The translations under genes and the position numbers were made by a program. Of a DNA stretch of 29,856 bases, positions 11,106 through 20,155 are shown in pieces. The stretch covers positions 1 to 29,856 of the forward strand of contig NW_022205208.1 in the NCBI RefSeq assembly GCF_008831285.2, in the 5' to 3' direction. Source of the stretch: Nymphaea colorata. Its lineage: Eukaryota > Streptophyta > Magnoliopsida > Nymphaeales > Nymphaeaceae. A model generated the notes under the pieces. The model did not search any database. It was not told where the DNA came from and worked only from the letters and a program-made list of their open reading frames with translations. Every line of letters starts with the position of its first letter. Position 1 is the stretch's first letter.

Positions 11106-11894
11106 TCATTTCCTCCCATTTGGCAGTGTTAGAATTGGGGCACTAGTCAAACTGTCTTTCAACATCTGAAAACTCTTCTGACAATCCTCTGTCCACGTAA
11201 ATTTCACTCCTTTTCGTAGCAGTTTAGTCATTGGGGTTGCAATTTTTGAAAAATCCTTGATGAACTTCCTGTAGTAACCTGCCAAGCCAAGAAAACTTCT
11301 GATTTTTGACACATTAGTTGGCGCATTCCATTGTTGTACAGCTTCCACTTTGGCCGGATCAACTGCCACTCCCTCCTTAGAGATTACATGTCCCAAGAAA
11401 TTCACTTTGTCTAGCCAAAACTCACACTTGGAATATTTGGCAAACAGTTGATTTTGTCTCAATATCCTCATCACTAACTCGAGATGTGCCGCATGCATCG
11501 CTTCACACTCTGAGTACACTAGCACATCGTCAATGAACACTATAACGAATCGGTCGAAGTACTCGTGAAATATCCGATTCATGAGATCCATAAAAGCTGT
11601 TGGGTCATTTGTGAGTCCAAAAGGCATCACTCGAGACTCATAATGCCCATAACGTGTGCGAAATGCTGTTTTGGGAATATCTTCTTCCTTAATTCGCAAT
11701 TGATGGTATCCCGACCTTAAGTCTATCTTAGAAAACACCTTTGCTTCCTTTAATTGATCGAATAAATCTTCGATTCTAGGCAATGGATATTTGTTCTTGA
11801 TTGTAACCTGATTCAACATTCGATAGTCAATACACAACCGCATTGACCCATCCTTTTTCTTTACAAATAAGACCGGTGCTCCCCAAGGTGACAC
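11106..11894 (-). pseudogene. Reverse transcriptase domain (Ty3/Gypsy), ending at an in-frame stop
   Basis: 262 codons, in a different frame from the protease because of the one-base deletion upstream. It begins within RT ([15 protein letters not shown], residues 2-16); the true RT start lies in the shifted part just upstream. Motifs in order: LCIDYRMLN (20-28), [12 protein letters not shown] (54-65, first catalytic aspartate D58), MPFGLTN (90-96), catalytic FIDD (120-123, 11526-11537), FLGHVIS (166-172) and the thumb/connection [12 protein letters not shown] (201-212). The residue after MPFGLTN is Asp where Ala is usual, a likely decay mutation. The frame is ended by TGA at 11106-11108 just before RNase H. 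The RNase H sequence continues in the same frame after the stop, so this is a nonsense mutation and not a natural end. Confidence 0.92.
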
Positions 11895-13087
11895 ACTTGG
11901 ACGAATGAATCCTTGCTGGCCAAATCTTGGATCTGTTTCTTTAATTCTTCTAGTTCTGCTGGTGCCATTCTATATGGAGCCTTAGAAATAGGTGCAGTTC
12001 CTGGTATCAATTCGATGCCAAACTCCACCTCTCGTACAGGAGGTAATCCAGGTAAATCTTCAGGAAACACGTCTGCGTAGTCCTTCACCGTACGCACCTC
12101 ACTAATGGGTTTTAATTTCTGCTCGATTGCATCCATGCTAACCAAATATGCAGTGCACCCATTTTCCATGTATTTTCTTGCCTTAACCACTAAGACAACT
12201 AGCTTTCTTTGATCTTGGGGTGTTTTTACCCTAAATTCGATCTTTTGACCATTCTCCAATTGAATCTTCAACTTCTTTTTTCTGCAATCTATCGTTGCGT
12301 AGTGATGGTATAACCAATCCATTCCTAGGATTACGTCATACCCCAACATATTCATTACCACCAACTGTGCTGGTAATAAATGTTCATGTATTTCTATTTT
12401 CACATTTTCTAAATATGTTCTGCATGTGTCTTTGTTTCCCATAGGTGTAGCAACTAACAATTGATAAGGCATATTCTTTCTTTCTAACTTTAAAAGTTCA
12501 GCAAAACTCTTAGAAACAAAAGAATGCGATGCTCCAGAATCAAACAAAACATGAGCCCAATGAGATTGTACAAGAAGGGTACCTTCAATCATGTCAGTAG
12601 GTTTCAACTCTTCAACCGTGGTCGCGTAAACTCTGCCAGGTACCTTCTTTTCTGCTGGCTGATTGGTTGCACCACGCCTCTGCTCTGCCTCTTTCTTCTT
12701 TGGGCACTCACGAATAAAATGACCTTGTGCTCCACAGTAAAGACATGCTCTGATATCTCTGTAACATGGTTTACCAGGATGTTGGCGATGACACTTGGGG
12801 CATTCACCGTCCCCCCTGGATGTTGATGGCCTCTTTCTCTTGAATCTGTCCCCTTGGTTTCCCCTGTCACTGCGCCCTCTCTTAAACATGTCAGGTCTTG
12901 ACCTGGGTCGCAGAGATTCACTCTTCCTATCTGTCCCTTGCATCTTGTTCCAGCCCTCCTCAAGACGTGTGGCCATGTCGATAGCGTCGTCTAGATCTCT
13001 CGGACGACTACTAATTACTTGGTTCTGCAACCCGTCTTTAAGTCCTCTAACGAACTTATTTGCTCGGTCCGCATTAGCAACATACAC
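11861..13087 (-). pseudogene. Gag C-terminal part, zinc knuckle and aspartic protease (fragment)
   Basis: An open stretch of 408 codons with no true start; its first in-frame codon here is GTG and the N-terminal part of Gag is deleted. Residues 10-45 (NKFVRGLKDGL and following) resemble the end of the Gag capsid region. Residues 50-95 are basic and probably bind nucleic acid. A zinc knuckle CX2CX4HX4C is at residues 115-128 (12704-12745), preceded by a second cysteine cluster (96-108). The protease region spans about 165-285, with the active-site DSGA at 183-186 (12530-12541) and the later YDVILGMDWL at 250-259. A connector follows (VFPEDLPGLPPVREVEF, 340-356) and leads into RT. A one-base deletion near 11911-11914 shifts the frame, so the last 17 or so residues are out-of-frame read-through. 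A two-base disturbance near 13084-13090 may also shift the frame close to the deletion edge. Confidence 0.88.
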
Positions 13088-13230
13088 ATGGGGGCATCAG
13101 TAACATCACCAGAGAGAGATCTCTCTGTCTCGCGCGAGATCGACTTTGGGTCTTCTGCTACTACGCCCTCCGGCGTCTGACAGCTTCCGCCGCCGCCTCC
13201 TCAGTTGCTCCCCTTTTTCTCAGCACTGTC
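13022..13230. other. Internal deletion junction between 5' LTR and Gag
   Basis: At 13107/13108 Gag coding sequence passes directly into mid-LTR sequence. No TGG-type tRNA primer binding site, no leader and no Gag N terminus are present. Relative to an intact element about 1.5 kb of LTR and all of the leader and Gag start are gone. The remaining LTR begins at a purine repeat (AGAGAGAGAT). Confidence 0.85.
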
Positions 13231-13849
13231 ACCGTGAGAACGATGACATCCCAGCTTTAACGGCATCCTCACAGTCTCCCTCTCGCTGCAATAGTGAAGA
13301 TCCAACAGGGAGAAGGGGACGACAGGAGGAGGACGCTGCGGTCCACCGATACCCAGTGCCTCTCTGCCACAAGCGTGGGAAAGAAGTCTGGTTTTTTTTT
13401 TTTTTCAATTCAATTCAGTATTTAGCATGCTCTATCTATAGGAATCAAAGGTAGCTAGAAACGAAGAACATTGGTATAGCATGCGCAGATCGACTAGTAT
13501 AATATGCATATAAATCGCTATCCACCAGAAATCATCAGAAGATACAAGCTACATGAACCATTCATAACTGAAAATCCCATACCTCTAAAAATCTTGGCAA
13601 CTTCTGCTTCTGGTTTCTTTCCAGCAGCCACTAGCCTCCGTTCCAACAAGAGAGCAAGAAGCGTTTCTCACCCCTCTCTCTCTCTCTTTCTTTCTAATGT
13701 TGGACGAGCTCCTCCAAGCCTGCGGTAAAGAAAGTCCTTGCTGTAAAATGTGGTTACATATGCCCTTATCCCTATCTTTTCCACAAATGTCTCCCTTTGA
13801 TAAACTTGATAGTTGGAAAAGGATAAGGAAAGAAAATCGTGGGCTTACA
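13108..13849 (-). repeat. 5' LTR of the retrotransposon (truncated, about 742 bp)
   Basis: It aligns with 8415-9160 of the 3' LTR with about 26 substitutions and a few one-base indels by hand count, or about 3.5% divergence. Only the upstream (U3-side) third of the LTR remains. Homology begins at ACCAGAGAGAGAT, directly joined to Gag coding sequence. The missing part, equal to 6913-8414 of the other LTR, would have held the downstream end of the LTR. Confidence 0.92.
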
Positions 13850-13854
13850 CCTAT
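13850..13854. repeat. Target-site duplication, right (CCTAT)
   Basis: Five bases directly after the CA end of the right LTR, followed by GCATTAGTTTGATCC, which continues the interrupted satellite monomer. Confidence 0.93.
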
Positions 13855-15280
13855 GCATTAGTTTGATCCTTTCTAGTTTGTACGATAAGTTGAACATGTT
13901 GTTACATCTATAGTGATCGATGCACAAGTTCACATCAATACGAGTGGGATTTAAGTGATTCAATTGATCACGCATATTTAATTGAATGTACTTAACTTGT
14001 TGTTATGTTTATATTAAATGATTTAGTAAATTCAAATCATAGGTTTATAAGAAAATGAATGGGATTCGAGTGATTCATTTGGTGTCTTACAGGTAACTTA
14101 ATGTGTTTCACTGTTATGACATACATTTGATCACTTATGTTTAATCGAGAGATTATGTGATTCATTTTTACTTGTTCTTACATACATTTGATAACTTATA
14201 TTTAATTGAACTTGTTGCATACGTATAGAATGACTTAGTGGCTTGAAAAAAGAAGTCCGTTCGGAAATGAATGAGAGTCAAGTCACTATATTGGTCCCTT
14301 ATAGTTAATCTAATGTATTTCACTTGTTATTACATTTATAATGAATGATTTAAATGGTTGAAATCACAAGTTTATATGGATACAAATGGTTGAAGTCACT
14401 ATATTTGTACACGTGTAGTTAGTCCGATTAGTTGAATTTGTTGTTACATCTATAGGAAACGTTCTAAAGGATTGAAATCACATGTTTGTACGAATACAAG
14501 TGAGATTTAAGTGATTCATATAACATGCATACTTAATTGAATGTGTTTAACTTGTTGTTACGTCTATAATAAATGATTTAGTAGATTGAAATCACAAGTT
14601 TGTATGAAAATGAATGAGATTCGAGTGATTCATTTGGTGTCTTGTAGTTAACCTATTGTGTTTCACTTGTTATTACATCTTTGATCAATGATTTAAATGA
14701 TTAAAACTTACAAGTTTGTATGGATATAAAGGAGACCTATGCATTAGTTTGATCCCTGTAGTTAGTTCAATAAGTTGAACTAGTTCTTACATCTACGAGT
14801 GGGATTTAAGTGATTCATTTTATCACACATACGTAATTGAATGTGCTTAACTTGTTGTTACATCTATATTAAATGATTTAGTAGATTAAAATCATAGGTT
14901 TGTATGAAAATGAATGATATTGGAGTGATTCATTTGGTATCTTGTAAGTAACCTAATGTGTTTCACTTGTTATTACATATATTTGATCACTTATATTTAA
15001 TTGAGAGATTAAGTGATTCATTTTCACTTGTTATTACATATAATTGATCACTTGTATTTAAGTGAATGTGCGTGACCATTTCTTACTTACGTATAGAATG
15101 ACCTAGTGGCTTTGATACCAGAAGTTCGTTTGGAATACATATATAATGAATGACTTAAATGATTGAAATCACATGTTCATGTGGATACAAACGTGTGTAG
15201 TTAGTCCAATGAGTTGAATTTATTGTTACAACTATAGTGCACAATCTAAATGATTGAAATCACAAGTTCGTATCAATACA

Positions 15281-17690
15281 AGTGTATTTCACTTGTTATT
15301 ACATCTATAATGAATGATTTAAATGATTGAAATCGTAAGTTCATATGGATACAAATGGGATCTAGGCATTACTTTGAATGCGTGTAATTAGTCCGATGAG
15401 TTGAGAAAATGAATGTGCTTAACAAGTGAATTAGGTTAACAATAGGGCACCAAATGAATCACTCAAATCATTGATCATGGATGTAATAACATGTAAAACA
15501 CGTTAGGTTAACTATAAGACACCAAATGAATCACTCGAATCACATTCATTTTCATACAAACTTGTGATTTCAGTTTACTTAATCAAGCAACATGGATGTA
15601 ACAATAACTCAAGTACATTCAATAAAGTATGCGTGATCATACGAATCACATAAATCTGACTCACATTGGTACGACTATATTGCACGATCTAAAGGATTGA
15701 AATTACAAGTTCGTATCAATACAAGTGCGATTTAAGTGATTCAAATGATCACACATACTTAATTGAATGTGCTTAACTTATTGTTACATCCATGTTGCTT
15801 GATTAAGTGAACTGAAATCACAAGTTTTTATGAAAATGAATGTGATTCGAGTGATTCATTTGGTGTCTTATAGTTAACCTAACGTGTTTCACATGTTATT
15901 ACATCCATGATCAATGATTTAAATAATTAAAACTCACAAGTTTATATGGATATAAAGGAGACCTATGCATTAGTTTGATCCTTTCTAGTTTGTACGATAA
16001 GTTGAAGATGTTGTTACATCTATAGCGATCGATGCACAAGTTCACATCAATACGAGTGTGATTTAAGTGATTCAATTGATCACACATATTTAATTGAATG
16101 TACTTAACTTGTTGTTACGTTTATATTAAATGATTTAGTAAATTCAAACCATAGGTTTATATGAAAATGATTGGATTCGAGTGATTCGTTTGGTGTCTTA
16201 CAGGTAACTTAATGTATTTCACTTGTTATTACATACATTTGATCACTTATGTTTAATCGAGAGATTATGTGATTCATTTTTACTTGTTCTTACATACAGT
16301 TGATAACTTATATTAATTGAATGTGCGTAACCATTTGTTACATACGTATAGAATGACTTAGTGGCTTGAAAAAAGAAGTCCGTTTGGAAATGAATGAGAG
16401 TCAAGTCACTATATTGGTCCCTTATAGTTAATCTAATGTATTTCACATGTTATTACATCTATAATGAATGATTTAAATGGTTGAAATCACAATTTTCTAT
16501 GGATACAAATGGTTGAAGTCACTATATTTGTACACGTGTAGTTAGTCCGATGAGTTGAACTTGTTGTTACTCTATAGGGAACGTTCTAAAGGATTGAAAT
16601 CACATGTTCGTACGAATACAAGTGAGATTTAACTGATTCATATAATCATGCATACTTAATTGAATGTGTTTAACTTGTTGTTACGTCTATAATAAATGAT
16701 TTAGTAGATTGAAATCACAAGTTTGTGCGAAAATGATTTAGTAGTTTGATCCCTTGTAGTTAGTTCAATAAGTTGAACTAGTTCTTACATCTATGGTGAT
16801 CGATGTAAGGAATTGAAATCACGAGTTCGTATCAATACGAGTGGGATTTAAGTGATTCATTTTATCACACATACGTAATTGAATGTGCTTAACTTGTTGT
16901 TACATCTATATTAAATGATTTAGTAGATTAAAATCATAGGTTTGTATGAAAATGAATGATATTGGAGTGATTCATTTGGTGTCCTGTAAGTAACCTAATG
17001 TGTTTCACTTGTTATTACATATATTTGATCACTTATATTTAATTGAGAGATTAAGTGATTCATTTTCACTTGTTATTACATATAATTGATCACTTGTATT
17101 TAATTGAATGTGGCTGACCATTTCTTACTTATGTATAGAATGACCTAGTGGCTTTGATACCAGAAGTTCGTTCGGAATACATATATAATGAATGACTTAA
17201 ATGATTGAAATCACATGTTCATGTGGATACAAACACGTGTAGTTAGTCCGATGAGTTGAATTTATTGTTACAACTATAGTGCACGATCTAAATGATTGAC
17301 ATCACAAGTTCGTATCAATACAAGTGCGATTTAAGTGATTCAAATGATCACACATACTTAATCGAATGTGCTTAACTTGTTGTTACATCCATATTGCTAG
17401 ATTAAGTGAATTCAAATCATAAGTTTGTGTGAAAATAAATGAGATTTGAGTGATTCATTTGGTGTCTTACGATTAACCTAATGTGTTTCACTCGTTATGA
17501 CATCTATGATCAACGATTTAAATATAAAAACTCACAAGTTTATATGGATGTAAAGGAGACCTATGGATTAGTTTAGTTTGATCCCTTGTAGTTTGTTCAA
17601 TAAGTTGAACATGTTGTTACATCTCATTCATTTGTATCCATACGCACACTAAATCACTCGTCTTAATACGATTGAGGTTTAAGTGATCAT
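15281..17690. repeat. HOR copy H4 (altered A with enlarged inversion, shortened B, truncated C)
   Basis: Block A begins abruptly near 15281 at the point equivalent to about 80 bp into a normal A, and runs to 16356. Block B is 16357-17143, with about 127 bp missing near 16735. Block C runs from 17144 to about 17687, where it fuses with the next A. The inverted part of A is enlarged (15421-15674) and carries two extra reversed monomers not reversed in H1 or H2. The direct arm normally found upstream of the inversion is missing here, with the junction near 15402-15412. Confidence 0.82.
15421..15674 (-). repeat. Enlarged inverted segment in A block of H4
   Basis: It includes the flanks of the usual inversion (15421-15468 and about 15609-15674). 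It also includes, at 15469-15608, the reverse complement of two different monomers that occur in direct orientation just downstream (about 15775-15916, recognisable by TTGCTTGATTAAGTGAACTG and ACCTAACGTGTTTCACATG). The extra arms are about 140 bp each, nearly identical by eye, with a spacer of about 165 bp. Confidence 0.85.
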
Positions 17691-17939
17691 GCATGTTAAT
17701 TGAATGTGTTTAACTTGTTGTTACATCTATATTAAATGATTTAGTAGATCGAAATCACAAGTTTGTATGAAAATGAATGAGATTCGAGTGATTCATTTGG
17801 TGTCTTATGGTTTACCTAATGTGTTTCACTAGTTGTTACATTTATAATGATTCTTAATACGGATGTCCTTAACAAGTGATTCATTTGGTGTCATATAGTT
17901 AACCTAATGTGTTTCACTTGTAATTTAATTGAATGTGCT

Positions 17940-18000
17940 TAACAAGTGAATTAGGTTAACAGTAGGGCACCAAATGAATCACTCAATCTCACTCATTGTC
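17940..18000 (-). repeat. Truncated inverted segment in H5
   Basis: Only the first 60 bp or so of the inversion remain (AACAAGTGAATTAGGTTAAC and the following ATGAATCACTCAATCTCA) before the sequence breaks into block B material. Confidence 0.75.
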
Positions 18001-19116
18001 ATGGATGTGCGTGAACATTTCTTTGTTGTGTGCGAAAATGAATGAGATTCGAGTGATTCATTTGGTGTGTTGTATTTAATCAATTGTGTTTCACTTGTTA
18101 TTACGTCTTTGATCAATGATTTAAATGATTAAAACTTACAAGCTTGTATGGATATAAAGGAGACCTATGCATTAGTTTGATCCCTTGTAGTTAGTTCAAT
18201 ACGTTGAACAAGTTCTTACATCTATCGTGATCGATGTAAGGAATTGAAATCACAAGTTCGTATCAATACGAGTGGGATTTAAGTGATTCATTTTATCACA
18301 CATACGTAATTGAATGTGCTTAACTTCTTGTTACGTCTATATTAAATGATTTAGTAGATTAAAATCATAGGTTTGTATGAAAATGAATGATATTGGAGTG
18401 ATTCATTTGGTGTCTTGTAAGTAACCTAATTTGTTTCACTTGTTATTACATATATTTGATCACTTATATTTAATTGAGAGAATAACTGATTCATTTTCAC
18501 TTGTTATTACATATAATTGATCACTTGTATTTAATTGAATGCGCGTGACCATTTCTTACTTACGTATAGAATGACCTAGTGGCTTTCATACCACAAGTTC
18601 GTTTGAAATACATATATAATGAATGATTTAAATGATTGAAATCACATGTTCGTGTGGATACAAACGCGTGTAGTTAGTTCGATGAGTTGAATTTATTGTT
18701 ACAACTATAGTGCACGATCTAAATGATTGAAATCACAAGTTCGTATCAATACAAGTGCGATTTAAGTGATTCAAATGATCACACATACTTAATTGAATGT
18801 GCTTAACTTGTTGTTACATCCATATTGCTAGATTAAGTGAATTCAAATCACAAGTTTGGGTGAAAATAAATGAGATTTGAGGGATTCATTTCGTGTCTTA
18901 TAATTAACCTAATGTGTTTCACTCGTTATGACATCTATGATCAACGATTTAAACGATAAAAACTCACAAGTTTATATGGATGTAAAGGAGACCTATGGAT
19001 TAGTTTAGTTTGATCCCTTGTAGTTTCTTCAATAAGTTGAACATGTTGTTACATCTCATTCATTTGTATCCATGCGCACACTAAATCACTCGTCTCAATA
19101 CGAGTGAGATTTAAGT

Positions 19117-19230
19117 GATTCATTTGGTGTCTTATAATTAACCTAATGTGTTTCACTCGTTATGGCATCTATGATCAACAATTTAAACGATAAAAACTCA
19201 CAAGTTTATATGGATGTAAAGGAGACCTAT
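19117..19230. repeat. Duplicated C-block segment in H5
   Basis: A second copy of the monomer at about 18883-18993, again running from GTGATTCATTTGGTGTCTT to GGAGACCTATG, is inserted after the hairpin region. It is followed by a short odd join (GATTCATTTAAGTGATTCAT) back into the normal C sequence. Confidence 0.78.
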
Positions 19231-20061
19231 GATTCATTTAAGTGATTCATTTGATCACGCATACTTAATTGAATGTACTTAACTTGTTGTTACGTCTATA
19301 TTAAATGATTTAGTATATTGAAATCATAGGTTTGTATAGAAATGAATGAAATTTGAGTGATTCATTTGGTGACTTGTAGGTAACCTAATATGTTTGACTT
19401 GTTATTACATATATTTGATTGAGAGATTAAATGATTCATTTTCACTTGTTATTACATATTTTTGATCAATATATTTAATTGAGTGTAAGTAGCCATTTGT
19501 TACACACGTATATAATGATTTAGTGGCTTGAAATAAGAAGTTCGTTTGGAAATGAATGAGAGTCAGGTCATTAAGTTGGTCTCTTACAGTTAATCTAGTG
19601 TATTTCACTTGTTATTACATCTATAATGAATGATTTAAATGATTGAAATCGTAAGTTCATATGGATACAAATGAGATCTATGCATTACTTTGAATGCGTG
19701 TAATTAGTCCGATGAGTTGAATTTGTTGTTACATCTATAGTGAACGATCTAAAGGATTGAAATCACGCGTTCGTACCAATACAAGTGAGATTTAAATGAT
19801 TCATATGATCATGCACGCTTAATTGAATGTGTTGAACTTGTGCTTAATCTATATTAAATGATTTAGTAGATCGAAATCACAAGTTTGTATGAAAATGAAT
19901 GAGATTCGAGTGATTCATTTGGTGTCTTATGGTTTACCTAATGTGTTTCACTAGTTGTTACATTTATAAGGATTCTTAATACGGATGTCCTTAACAAGTG
20001 ATTCATTTGGTGTCATATAGTTAACCTAATGTGTTTCACTTGTAATTTAGTTGAATGTGCT

Positions 20062-20155
20062 TAACAAGTGAATTAGGTTAACAATAGGACACCAAATGAA
20101 TCACTCGAATCTCATTCATTTTCATGCAAGCCTGTGATTTCAATCTACTAAATTA
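20062..20155 (-). repeat. Shortened inverted segment in H6
   Basis: Inverted orientation runs as in H1 up to AATCTACTAAATTA, then joins ATAGTGCACGATCTAAAGG directly. About 80 bp of the distal inverted part are missing. Confidence 0.8.

Larger units (their letters stand above)
6913..13849 (-). mobile_element. Ty3/Gypsy chromovirus LTR retrotransposon (Tekay/Del-like), defective
   Basis: A 6937-bp insertion into block A of H3, read on the minus strand. In transcription order it contains a truncated 5' LTR (13849-13108), the C-terminal part of Gag, protease, reverse transcriptase, RNase H, integrase, a chromodomain, a polypurine tract and a complete 3' LTR (9160-6913). Both outer ends are TG...CA and the insertion is flanked by CCTAT on both sides. 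The domain order PR-RT-RH-INT is diagnostic of Ty3/Gypsy. The C-terminal chromodomain and long LTR suggest the Tekay/Del clade. It cannot be autonomous: the primer binding site and Gag start are deleted and the reading frame is broken at three places. Chromodomain elements are known to favour heterochromatin, which fits a satellite target. Confidence 0.95.
6246..15284. repeat. HOR copy H3, interrupted by the retrotransposon; C block truncated
   Basis: Block A occupies 6246-6912 and 13850-14233, with the LTR element between. Block B is 14234-15101 and lacks about 45 bp near 14794. Block C starts at 15102 but stops after about 180 bp, fused to a new A block near 15281. The A block lacks its usual inverted segment because about 350 bp are missing at 6710. 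Removing the insertion and one copy of the duplicated CCTAT restores an uninterrupted monomer matching those at 1008 and 15958. Confidence 0.88.
17688..19518. repeat. HOR copy H5 (A fragment, partial B, C with internal duplication)
   Basis: Only about 320 bp of block A remain (to about 18000), followed by a scrambled junction (about 18000-18035) into the middle of block B, which ends at 18574. Block C (18575-19518, 944 bp) is longer than in H1 or H2 because a segment beginning GTGATTCATTTGGTGTCTT and ending GGAGACCTATG is present twice (near 18883-18993 and 19117-19230). The same duplication is present in H6, so H5 and H6 share recent ancestry in their B-C part. Confidence 0.82.

Noticed and set aside
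12524-13103. Plus- and minus-strand open frames overlapping Gag/protease
   Set aside because: The zinc knuckle and DSGA protease motif fix the real frame. The others have no motifs.
13088-13107. Primer binding site for a tRNA next to the 5' LTR
   Set aside because: The sequence here is Gag coding, and the true LTR end and adjacent primer site are within the deleted region.
13772-13975. 67-codon minus-strand open frame
   Set aside because: It crosses the LTR/satellite junction, so it is a chance fusion formed by the insertion, unrelated to the recurrent 67-codon frames.
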